NCBI RefSeq assembly: GCF_004309355.1
Contig: NZ_BJCC01000027.1
Coordinates: forward strand, 1-64,000
Length of the DNA stretch: 64,000 nt
Direction of reading: 5' to 3'
From: Enterococcus florum
Lineage (GTDB): Bacteria; Bacillota; Bacilli; Lactobacillales; Enterococcaceae
Every line of letters begins with the position of its first letter. Position 1 is the stretch's first letter. The position numbers and the translations under genes are program-made. The notes beneath the pieces are model-generated. The model saw only the letters and a list, made by a program, of their open reading frames with translations, ran no database searches and was not told where the DNA came from. This document shows positions 17,663 to 25,513 of this stretch, piece after piece.

Positions 17663-18946
17663 TTAGCTCAGCGGAAACATAATAACTGCTCCGACACAAA
17701 GAGCGAAAATACGAATCAAGTACATTGGAACGGAATACTTCCAAAATTCCGGCAGCTTGTATTTACCCATGCCTAAAATCATCGCCGGCAGCCCATCAAC
17801 AGGCATGTATCCGCCGTTCCAACCGGAAATAACTACTGCTGTAGCCGCTGCGACTGGATTTAGACCTAAGCTTAGACAAGTAGCGATTGCAATCGGAGCA
17901 AAGATGTATACTGAGCCCATATTGGAACCGGTGAAAGTCGCACAAGTGCTCGTCAACAGCGCAAAAACGAAAATCAGCAAAAACGGAGGAATGTTGGTCC
18001 CCAAAGCATCAGCGACTGCATCTCCGATCAAGACCGTAAAACCAGAATTAGCCAATGCATCTGCAACTCCGATTACCCCGGCCATCATCAAGATAACTGG
18101 TGCACCCATGTTGTCGCGGACCTCCTTGAAATCAAGCACATTGATGATCAACAGAATGGCTCCGGCAACTCCTGGAATAACATAAGCTGCTTCTCCTAAT
18201 GTGCTCATCAGCATCATCCCTACAACACTAATAGCAAACAAGAAGATCGTCAGGTTTTCCTTCCACTTCGGCATTTCAGCTTTGGCACTTTCTTCCACCA
18301 CTGCTTCATCTCCTGAATCAGTGTCGACCGCGTGATCCGGCAGCAAGCGATAAGCTAGTAAGCTCCAAATCAGAAAGCCCATCGCTAAGATAAAGTTTAC
18401 GATCGCAAAGCGCGGCATCGAAAGCTCCGCAGTATGGCCTGCCGTCTCTAATACGCTGACCGTCACTCCGTAACATAAAGCAACATTGAAAGGGACCAAC
18501 GGATGGTTCGTGGCGAAGCCTAAAGGCATCATTAATTTTGAGTTTGGCAACTTTTTATTATAAGGAATCATGGAAACTAACGATAAAATAAGTACATAAT
18601 ACCCAGTTGATCCAGTTCCCGTTAGACTCGCGCCCAGCATCACGACGATCAACAAAAGAACGTAGCTTTTATACCCGCCGCGATTGACCAGTGCAACCAT
18701 CGTCGACTGGACCTTGCCAATCAAGCTGGTCTTCATCAGTCCCGCCATCACAACCATAAATCCGGCCACCATAATAACGCTTGAATTAATAAATCCGGCA
18801 AAAGCCTCCTGCACAGTAGATAATCCTGTAACGACTAATAAAAGACAGGCCATAATCGGTGGTGCGCCAAAAGCAAATTTGTCTGACATGATCATCACAA
18901 TCATCAAGACTAAAATACCCAAGGCAAGAATCATTTGCATTGTCAT
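17663..18946 (-). CDS. SLC13/DASS-type anion transporter
   Basis: This integral membrane protein (427 aa) has about 11-12 hydrophobic segments in two halves. Repeated loops such as TGTGSTGYYV and TGSNMGSVYI resemble the SNT-like substrate loops of the SLC13/ion-transporter superfamily. These carriers bring in di- or tricarboxylates or related acids. I chose the ATG at 18946, preceded by GAGGAGAAGG. Longer in-frame starts add a hydrophilic leader without a site. It is the last gene of the acid-sugar catabolic cluster and its likely importer. Confidence 0.78.
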   Translation of the reverse strand: MTMQMILALGILVLMIVMIMSDKFAFGAPPIMACLLLVVTGLSTVQEAFAGFINSSVIMVAGFMVVMAGLMKTSLIGKVQSTMVALVNRGGYKSYVLLLIVVMLGASLTGTGSTGYYVLILSLVSMIPYNKKLPNSKLMMPLGFATNHPLVPFNVALCYGVTVSVLETAGHTAELSMPRFAIVNFILAMGFLIWSLLAYRLLPDHAVDTDSGDEAVVEESAKAEMPKWKENLTIFLFAISVVGMMLMSTLGEAAYVIPGVAGAILLIINVLDFKEVRDNMGAPVILMMAGVIGVADALANSGFTVLIGDAVADALGTNIPPFLLIFVFALLTSTCATFTGSNMGSVYIFAPIAIATCLSLGLNPVAAATAVVISGWNGGYMPVDGLPAMILGMGKYKLPEFWKYSVPMYLIRIFALCVGAVIMFPLS

Positions 18947-19151
18947 TTTTCCTTCTCCTCTTTCGTAACAAATTTTTTGGTGGGTCGTTTCTGCTGAAAA
19001 AGGTTTCTGATTTGAGGCCAAAATCGAATACGGCCTAGGCAATTCTTCATCCCCCAATGAATCGTTGCGTTCATTTTCCAATTTCGTATAAATAGCAGAA
19101 ACAACCCCTCCAAGAACAACTTTAATTTTCTTTTCGAATCAGTCTGTTTGG

Positions 19152-20321
19152 TTAATCGACACCCTCACCGGAAGTCGGATTGTACAAGCTTTCTGCTTCA
19201 CGTTTTTCTCCAAACAATTCTTCGACAGTAAAACGAACATATTTGACACATAGTCGATTTTTATACGCATAAACCAAATGCAGCATGCCTTTACTATCTT
19301 GATAAAGCGTCGGATATTCATGCTGTGAATTGTTTGATTTATTTTCCAAACCAATGTATCCTTCTGCTGGTTCAAATACTCTGCCCAACGGCCACGTTTT
19401 TCCGAAATCTTCAGAAACAGAAACCGCGACAGGATTTCGCAGACCCGGCCAAGCAACCTTGCCAAATTCAGCATTGTTAGCCGCATTCACATTGTAAGCC
19501 AAAGCAATCTCTCCAGACTGCAGCTTGATCGCACTGACACTCGCATTATTATTCGGCAGGACATTTGCTTCAGGAACTGTCCAAGAATCCCCATAATCAT
19601 GAGATTCGCTGGTGTAGACATGATCTGCAAATCGGCTGCGCATAAAGGCTACCAAGTGGCCCTCTTCTACCTCAATCACATTAGCATGCACTCGACCATT
19701 GCTTTCAGGCATGCGAACAGCCTTCCAGGTTTGTCCTTCATCGTCAGAAAGTTGGAATTCTGTCGGATCATTGGTTAATCCTTCTGGTGAATCTTCGCAT
19801 AGCCAAGTGCTGAACAGCCAACGTCCATTGCTCAAAATTTGGATCGCTTGTCTTGAGAAGGTTCCCTCGTTTGCAAACAAAACCTCAGGCTCTTGCCAGG
19901 TTTGTCCTTCGTCCTCTGATTTTTGGACCATAATGATCGAAGTGAACTGCATGTTGTCTTTTCCTTCTTGACGGCTGACCTGAGAAGTATAGATCAACCA
20001 GATCTGTCCGTCTGGCGCCCGGAAAAAAGCAGGATTTTGTTCACTGCGGTCGACACCCTTTGAAACGGTCTCTGGTACCGACCACACTTGTTTGTCTGGA
20101 TCCAGTTTTGATACGACGACCGAAATATCGCCGCTGCCTTCAAAACTGCCGGCAAACCAGGCGCATAATAGACCTCCATCGTTTGTTTCGATCAATGCGG
20201 GAGCATGGGCAGTATTGTTCCCGCCAGTTGGGATCAACGCAAAATCCACATTCATAAATTCATCTCGGTACACGATACCATTCGGTTCTGATTGTCTGAC
20301 ACTTGGTAATTTTGTTGCCAT
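19152..20321 (-). CDS. cytosolic BNR/sialidase-fold protein
   Basis: This beta-propeller protein (389 aa) has four clear Asp-box repeats: SEDEGQTW, SDDEGQTW, SHDYGDSW and SEDFGKTW. The N-terminal IPTGGNNTAHAP and the C-terminal STEYPTL-like segment (NSQHEYPTLY) fit the BNR_2 sialidase superfamily. It has no signal peptide or anchor, so it works inside the cell, unlike classical exo-sialidases. The start at 20321 has AGGAGG. It may be a glycosidase, lyase or isomerase on an imported acid sugar. The function is not established. Confidence 0.75.
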   Translation of the reverse strand: MATKLPSVRQSEPNGIVYRDEFMNVDFALIPTGGNNTAHAPALIETNDGGLLCAWFAGSFEGSGDISVVVSKLDPDKQVWSVPETVSKGVDRSEQNPAFFRAPDGQIWLIYTSQVSRQEGKDNMQFTSIIMVQKSEDEGQTWQEPEVLFANEGTFSRQAIQILSNGRWLFSTWLCEDSPEGLTNDPTEFQLSDDEGQTWKAVRMPESNGRVHANVIEVEEGHLVAFMRSRFADHVYTSESHDYGDSWTVPEANVLPNNNASVSAIKLQSGEIALAYNVNAANNAEFGKVAWPGLRNPVAVSVSEDFGKTWPLGRVFEPAEGYIGLENKSNNSQHEYPTLYQDSKGMLHLVYAYKNRLCVKYVRFTVEELFGEKREAESLYNPTSGEGVD

Positions 20322-20402
20322 GTTAACATCCTCCTATTGTTTATATTGATTTTTCAAAATTGAAAAATTTGACCATATGTTAGCGGATACAGTTTACTTT
20401 AA

Positions 20403-20421
20403 AGAATCAGTCGCCTGATTC
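20403..20421 (-). terminator. weak hairpin after the yhcH-like gene
   Basis: On the minus strand GAATCAG-GCGA-CTGATTC forms a 7-bp stem followed by TTTAAAG. The short T-run suggests an attenuator or a processing point within the operon, not a full stop. Confidence 0.4.
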
Positions 20422-20426
20422 CCTTT

Positions 20427-20879
20427 TCAATTGCCGTCAAAATCCAGCTTGATGACTGCTTTGCGAAAATTTAGCGGTCGTTCAATATGGAAAACGGCTT
20501 TGTGTCCATCCCATGGAAAACAGATATAAGCCGATCCTTTTGTCATTTTCAACACGTGCTGCTCGGCACCTGAGAATTTTTGAACATCCTTTTCCTGGTC
20601 ATAAGCCGTGCTCTCTGTTAGATCCTCAAGCTTACTCCACGCCAGATATTCATTACCGGACAACACCAGTTGTACGTCTACGTATTTCCGATGTGCCTCA
20701 AACTGTGCTGTCTGGCTGGGTTTAGTTTCCCCTTCCTGGAAGAAGAGAAACCCGCCATCAAATAAATAGCGTTGGCCAAGCAGAGGCTCTTCGATCTGCG
20801 CCATTGCTGCAAGTGCGTTGGGTAATTTGGGGAGCAGTTTTTCATACTGCTCCAGCCGGTCAAATGTATCAATAATCAT
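20427..20879 (-). CDS. YhcH/YjgK/YiaL (NanQ-like) family protein
   Basis: This cupin-like protein of 150 aa belongs to the family that includes NanQ (YhcH), a sialic acid anomerase, and YiaL. The family features seen here are EAHRKYVDVQLVLSG near the middle and an ICFPWDGHKAV segment with conserved His. RBS AAAGGAGA precedes the ATG. Its neighbours are a DapA-family aldolase and a sialidase-fold protein, so a mutarotase for a keto-acid sugar is likely. The exact substrate is unknown. Confidence 0.78.
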   Translation of the reverse strand: MIIDTFDRLEQYEKLLPKLPNALAAMAQIEEPLLGQRYLFDGGFLFFQEGETKPSQTAQFEAHRKYVDVQLVLSGNEYLAWSKLEDLTESTAYDQEKDVQKFSGAEQHVLKMTKGSAYICFPWDGHKAVFHIERPLNFRKAVIKLDFDGN

Positions 20880-20897
20880 ACTATCTCCTTTTGGTGC

Positions 20898-21923
20898 TTA
20901 TGAATTTTCAGCTAAGCGAATGGCATAATCGATGGCATTCTCTAGACTTAGCTCGCTAGCCGTCCATTTGCCTGCTTGATCAAAGGCTGTCCCGTGGTCC
21001 ACGGATGTTCGAATGATTGGCAGGTTCAGTGTGATATTGACTCCTTTGACTGCTTCCCATGATTGAGTAGCTTGGTCATAAACAAATCCCAGCAGCTTTA
21101 ACGGAATGTGTCCCTGGTCATGATACATCGCAACAACGATATCGTACATTCCGCCATTTGCCTTAGAAAAAACAGTATCCGCCGGCAAACTGCCGAAAGC
21201 CTGAATCCCTTCCGCTTGCGCGGCCTCCACGGCTGGATTGATCTCATGAATCTCCTCTTGGCCGAACAAGCCATTCTCACCACAGTGAGGATTCAACCCT
21301 GCAACAGCAATCCGCGGCTCCTTGATCCCTAGATTCTTGCATGCTTTATCTGCGATCCGAATAACATCCAACACACGCGCTTTGGTCGCCCGGTCGCAAG
21401 CCTCTCTTAACGAAACATGCGTCGAGACATGCACCACCCGAAGATTGCCATCTGCCAACATCATCGTATACTTCTCAGTTCCCGTTAGATCCGCGTAGAT
21501 CTCAGTGTGTCCTGCATAATGATGTCCTGCTGCATTCATCGCTTCTTTGTTCAATGGATTTGTGACAGTGGCATCGATCTCTTTTTCCATCGCCAACTCA
21601 ATCACCTTTTTTACATATTGAAAGGCGGCATTCCCGCCGATCTGCGAAACTTCCCCGATCGGCAGTTCAGCAAGCTGCACTACCCCTAAGTCGATCAAAT
21701 CAATGGTGCCGAATGTAAACTTGCCCTCACTTGGTTTTTCGACAACATGAATGTCAAGATCCAGTTCGGGATGCTGGTCTAAGTAATAGGTCAGTACACT
21801 TTTGTCTCCAACCAAGACGGGACGACTTCTTTCATACAATGCCGGTTTGTTAAACGCTTTGATCGAAATCTCCGGTCCAATTCCTGCAGGATCCCCCATG
21901 GTGATACCGATGATTTTTTTCAT
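20898..21923 (-). CDS. pdxA2: PdxA2-type 4-phospho-acid-sugar dehydrogenase
   Basis: This PdxA-family NAD-dependent dehydrogenase/decarboxylase has 341 aa. It begins KKIIGITMGDPAGIGPEI, the family signature, and has the metal-binding AGHTEI and MYHDQGHIPLK segments. PdxA2 paralogues next to DUF1537 kinases oxidise and decarboxylate 4-phospho-erythronate or -threonate to dihydroxyacetone phosphate. The DUF1537 gene is in the same cluster, which argues against a pyridoxine role. I chose the ATG at 21923 after GGAGAGG. Confidence 0.85.
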   Translation of the reverse strand: MKKIIGITMGDPAGIGPEISIKAFNKPALYERSRPVLVGDKSVLTYYLDQHPELDLDIHVVEKPSEGKFTFGTIDLIDLGVVQLAELPIGEVSQIGGNAAFQYVKKVIELAMEKEIDATVTNPLNKEAMNAAGHHYAGHTEIYADLTGTEKYTMMLADGNLRVVHVSTHVSLREACDRATKARVLDVIRIADKACKNLGIKEPRIAVAGLNPHCGENGLFGQEEIHEINPAVEAAQAEGIQAFGSLPADTVFSKANGGMYDIVVAMYHDQGHIPLKLLGFVYDQATQSWEAVKGVNITLNLPIIRTSVDHGTAFDQAGKWTASELSLENAIDYAIRLAENS

Positions 21924-21977
21924 TGTCTTACCTCTCCTTTTGCGAAAGCCTTTTGTCGCTGCTTTGCTTTTCAAAAA

Positions 21978-22874
21978 CTACTTCATGCCCTTTTCCTGAT
22001 TTTGTGCGATGACCTTTTTCAATGCTTCTGTTGCCTGATCCGATACCTGATTAAAAGGTGCGCGACAGTTGCCCACAGGGTAGCCCAATAAGCCAACGGT
22101 ATGCTTCACGATCGTATTTGGATTGCCATATTTGAAACAATCTCGGAAAGAGCGGATCGAATCTTGATAACTGCGCGCTTCTTGTGTATTTCCTTGTTGA
22201 TATTGTTCATAGATTTGCGCCATCACATAAGGATAGATATTCGAACATCCAGCGATTCCGCCCTGTCCACCTGCAAACAGCGTCCATAAGATCAATGAAT
22301 CATTGCCAGACAGGACAGCGAAATCCTCGCGATCCCGTGTTTGTTCGATGTATTGCAGGATATTGTCAAAATTGCCGCTGCTGTCTTTGACGCCGACGAT
22401 GTTGCTGATTTTGCTTAATCTGCCGACTGTTGCCGGTGCCAATGAATTGCCGGTCCGTGCCGGAATATTGTATAAAACGATTGGCATATCGACACTCTCA
22501 GCCACGGTTTTAAAATGAGTGTAGAGTTCCTCTTGGGAAGCAGCCGCAAAAGAAGGGGTAATGATCGATAAAACATCGACACCGATCTCTTGGGCTTTTT
22601 TTGACAAGCGAATCGTATCCGCCGTACCAATCAGACCCGTTGAAGCATACACGGGAACACGTCCATTGACTTCGTCAACCGCCACTTTCATGATTTCAAC
22701 TTTTTCTTCTTCCGAAAGAATATACCCTTCGCCATTCGTACCGAAAACAAAGATCCCATGGACTCCGCCAGCGAGGATCCGATTGATCTGAACCCGCAGT
22801 TCCTCATAATTGACGCTTTCGTCTTCTTTCATCGGTGTCAGAATCGGACTGATGATGCCATTGATTTTTACCAT
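21978..22874 (-). CDS. DapA/NanA-family aldolase or synthase
   Basis: This class I aldolase of 298 aa has the family TIM barrel. The Schiff-base Lys lies in IVGVKDSSGN, the Tyr in YNIPARTG, and the carboxylate-binding loop is GTNGEG in place of the DapA GTTGES. Members include dihydrodipicolinate synthase, sialic acid lyase and 2-keto-3-deoxy-sugar-acid aldolases. The neighbours are catabolic, so cleavage of a keto acid to pyruvate plus an aldehyde is more likely than lysine synthesis. RBS AAAAAGGAG. Confidence 0.8.
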   Translation of the reverse strand: MVKINGIISPILTPMKEDESVNYEELRVQINRILAGGVHGIFVFGTNGEGYILSEEEKVEIMKVAVDEVNGRVPVYASTGLIGTADTIRLSKKAQEIGVDVLSIITPSFAAASQEELYTHFKTVAESVDMPIVLYNIPARTGNSLAPATVGRLSKISNIVGVKDSSGNFDNILQYIEQTRDREDFAVLSGNDSLILWTLFAGGQGGIAGCSNIYPYVMAQIYEQYQQGNTQEARSYQDSIRSFRDCFKYGNPNTIVKHTVGLLGYPVGNCRAPFNQVSDQATEALKKVIAQNQEKGMK

Positions 22875-22934
22875 TTACTTGCTCCTTTTTGGTGTGTCTT
22901 ATTGAAGAGGAACGATTGATTCCCCATTGTATTT

Positions 22935-24092
22935 TTATAAAATTTCTAAATAGATCTTTTTAGCATCCTCTGGCGTGACCTCTCGTTTATTGTTGACTAA
23001 TAGACGGGTGACCTCCATGCCTGCGGCGACCAAACCATCTAAGTCCTCTGAGGGTACATTAAAGGTCTTCAGGCTAGTCGGGATCTCCAATACCGTGACG
23101 ATTTTTTCCAGTTGATTGATCATATGCGCAGATTTTTCGGCAATAGACAAGCTTTGGTTGCCTCCCTTAATTACCCGATCATATGCGGCGGCTAATAACT
23201 CTTTGATCGCTGGTTCGTTGAATTTCATAACGGGTGTCAAAAGCATCGCATTGGATACGCCATGAGCAATGTGGTATTTCCCGCCTAATGGATAGGATAA
23301 GGCGTGAACAGCAGTGGTTCCTGATGCAGTGATTGCTACACCAGCATAAAAGGAGCCTAGCAGCATGTCACTTTTCGCCTTCAATGCCTGCGGATCGGTG
23401 CAAGCTTCAATGATGTTGTTCATGATCAAATCCAGTGCTTCCAGCGCAAAGGTGTTGCTGATCGGATTGGCTTTTGTTGACGTAAAACACTCGATTGCGT
23501 GACACAGTGCATCCACACCAGTCGCAGCAGCAATCGGCTTAGGCAGATTTTTGATCATTCGACTGTCCAGGATCACATAGTCTGCGATCATCTCTGGATT
23601 AACAATTCCGATTTTTAAATCTTTTTCTGGGACTCCAACGATACTGTTTGGTGTCGCTTCAGCACCAGTCCCGGCCGTCGTTGGGATCATCAGGCTGTTG
23701 ACCTGCTTCTTCGCCAACAAAGGATTTTCCAGCAAATCTTTTACCTGATACTCGTCTGTTGCCAAAATGGAAGACAGCTTGGCGACATCCATGACGCTGC
23801 CGCCGCCGATAGCAATGATAAAGTCGGCTTGCTCCTTTTTAAATAGATCTACCATCGACTGTGCTTCGTGATAGCTTGGTTCTGCTGGGATGTCGGAAAT
23901 AATCGTGTAGTCGATTCCGGCTTTTTCAATGATCGTTTTTGGCAAGTCTACTAAGCCAGTTGCTAAAATTCCTTTGTCTGTAAACAAAACGATCTTTTTC
24001 ACATCGCTATTGATAATTTCTGCTAATTTTTCAAGTGCATGTTCTCCCGCGATGATGTGTTTTGGCATTCTTAACTGATATTCGGTCAGCAT
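22935..24092 (-). CDS. iron-containing alcohol dehydrogenase
   Basis: This group III Fe-dependent alcohol dehydrogenase has 385 aa. It has the GGGSVMDVAK nucleotide-binding motif, a metal site made from HAIECF, HALSYPLG and HGVSNAML, and TTAGTGAEAT. It could reduce or oxidise an aldehyde or hydroxy-acid intermediate in the pathway, for example the product of the neighbouring aldolase. It overlaps the upstream kinase gene by 7 nt, so the two are coupled. Confidence 0.88.
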   Translation of the reverse strand: MLTEYQLRMPKHIIAGEHALEKLAEIINSDVKKIVLFTDKGILATGLVDLPKTIIEKAGIDYTIISDIPAEPSYHEAQSMVDLFKKEQADFIIAIGGGSVMDVAKLSSILATDEYQVKDLLENPLLAKKQVNSLMIPTTAGTGAEATPNSIVGVPEKDLKIGIVNPEMIADYVILDSRMIKNLPKPIAAATGVDALCHAIECFTSTKANPISNTFALEALDLIMNNIIEACTDPQALKAKSDMLLGSFYAGVAITASGTTAVHALSYPLGGKYHIAHGVSNAMLLTPVMKFNEPAIKELLAAAYDRVIKGGNQSLSIAEKSAHMINQLEKIVTVLEIPTSLKTFNVPSEDLDGLVAAGMEVTRLLVNNKREVTPEDAKKIYLEIL

Positions 24093-25345
24093 ATTTCTCC
24101 TCCTATGGTTTCGTTCAGACGACTGATTTCTTCAAACAATTCTTCATTTCCAAACCCGCCTGATTTCGTAATGACTTGCCGTGCTTTTTGGTTCCATTCG
24201 ATAGTGGATAACACGATCCCGGCATTCAGTTCAGCCAGTGGGCGTATAGTCTTGACCCCTAATACCTGCATCGATTGAAACAAAGTATCTCCACCGGTAA
24301 AAAGAAAAGTGTTCTCCGAGTGACTGGTCCATAACGCCTGGGTAAGCTCTCCTAGAGATTTCCCGATACGAAACCGATAATCAGAGACTGGCAGGCTTTG
24401 TTCAACGCTGTAAGTTTTAATGCCTGACATCGTCTGCTCGCTCAAGGTTTCAAAGACCAATAAAGAATGTCCCTGCATCAGCTTCAAATAACGCTGGATT
24501 TCCTGTTTTCCCTCTGGCTTAGCCCAATAACCCGGCTGCAGCAGCTGCTGCGGTGTCAGTGAAATTCTGGGATATGCCTTTTTATCTGCATGTTCGATCT
24601 GCTTTTTGGTGATAGGGTTGACGCTCCCGCAAACGACGACTAGCGGTTTCTTTAATGTATAGTTGCCAACTGCAGTTCTTGGAAAAAGCTGCTTGGCTAC
24701 CATTTTGGCAAACCCTGCACAACCGATCGTCACTGATAGCAGATTCTCATCGTGCAATGCTGTCAGCTGATTCTCTAAATCACGATCCGTTTGCGCATCG
24801 AACACTAAGACACCTTGTTTATTATGCGGAAGTTCGGACCCTTTTACTAGTTTGGCTTTAATTCCCGCCTCTTGTTCCAATCGACGAATCAGATTGCTCT
24901 CAGTCACGGGTTCAAAGGGGTCCTCGGCAAAAACACTTTCCGCAACCAGCTGTTGATCAATATAAAGATCCCCGTCAATCAGGACACGTTTCATTTCAGG
25001 ATAGGCCGGCAAAAAAGGAATGCTCTTTGCTTGGCTCGCATCTAAAACTGCTTTGACCTCCGCACTGATATTGCCTCGCAAAGCCGAATCGACCTTTTTG
25101 TAAATGTAAGGGATCTTCTCGCGTTGAGCGCTTACAATAATTCTAACCATTTGCTCGTATGCTTCCTCAAAGCTTACATACCGGCTTTCTGTGTTGATAA
25201 CCAACACTTCCACCGTTTCCTCTAACTCAACCTGAGTCAAATCCGTTTCTGTTGAAACCAATGTATGGATTCCTTGATTGGAAAATTGAACCCCCGTATC
25301 AAGAGCTCCTGTAAAGTCATCTGCAATGACTAATAATTTTAACAT
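24086..25345 (-). CDS. four-carbon acid sugar kinase (DUF1537 family)
   Basis: This ATP-dependent kinase has 419 aa. The N-terminal half starts LKLLVIADDFTGALDTG, the family signature, and includes YKKVDSALRGN. The C-terminal nucleotide-binding half has VVCGSVNPIT and FTGGDTLF. Characterised members (DtnK, OtnK) phosphorylate threonate, erythronate or 3-oxo-tetronate at O4. It is the first gene of the minus-strand operon and diverges from the PrpR-like regulator. Confidence 0.88.
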   Translation of the reverse strand: MLKLLVIADDFTGALDTGVQFSNQGIHTLVSTETDLTQVELEETVEVLVINTESRYVSFEEAYEQMVRIIVSAQREKIPYIYKKVDSALRGNISAEVKAVLDASQAKSIPFLPAYPEMKRVLIDGDLYIDQQLVAESVFAEDPFEPVTESNLIRRLEQEAGIKAKLVKGSELPHNKQGVLVFDAQTDRDLENQLTALHDENLLSVTIGCAGFAKMVAKQLFPRTAVGNYTLKKPLVVVCGSVNPITKKQIEHADKKAYPRISLTPQQLLQPGYWAKPEGKQEIQRYLKLMQGHSLLVFETLSEQTMSGIKTYSVEQSLPVSDYRFRIGKSLGELTQALWTSHSENTFLFTGGDTLFQSMQVLGVKTIRPLAELNAGIVLSTIEWNQKARQVITKSGGFGNEELFEEISRLNETIGGEIC

Positions 25346-25416
25346 TCGTTCACCACCTTGGATTTCATGGTTTCATTTTATGCTCTTTGAACGTGCTAAG
25401 ATAGGAAAAAAGACAA

Positions 25417-25443
25417 AAAAACGTTTAATTATGAAACGTTTTT
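25417..25443. promoter_or_regulatory. inverted repeat between kinase gene and regulator
   Basis: AAAAACGTTT (25417-25426) and AAACGTTTTT (25434-25443) form a dyad around AATTATG. It lies midway between the divergent genes, and each arm also holds the palindrome AAACGTTT. It is the best candidate operator for the PrpR-like protein, or a CcpA-like site. I found no convincing -35/-10 pair here. Confidence 0.55.
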
Positions 25444-25513
25444 GAAATTTACCTGTATTTATCACCATTATCGTATTACTATTGTTACTATATGAAACAC
25501 ACGGAGGGGTTAC

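Noticed and set aside
17660-17680. TTAGCTCAGCGG resembling a tRNA D-arm
   Set aside because: It is the 3' coding end of the SLC13 gene and no cloverleaf forms.
25360-25400. Possible sigma-54 (-24/-12) promoter before the DUF1537 kinase gene
   Set aside because: TTAGCACGTTCAAAGAGC lacks the GG of the -24 element, and the regulator lacks GAFTGA.
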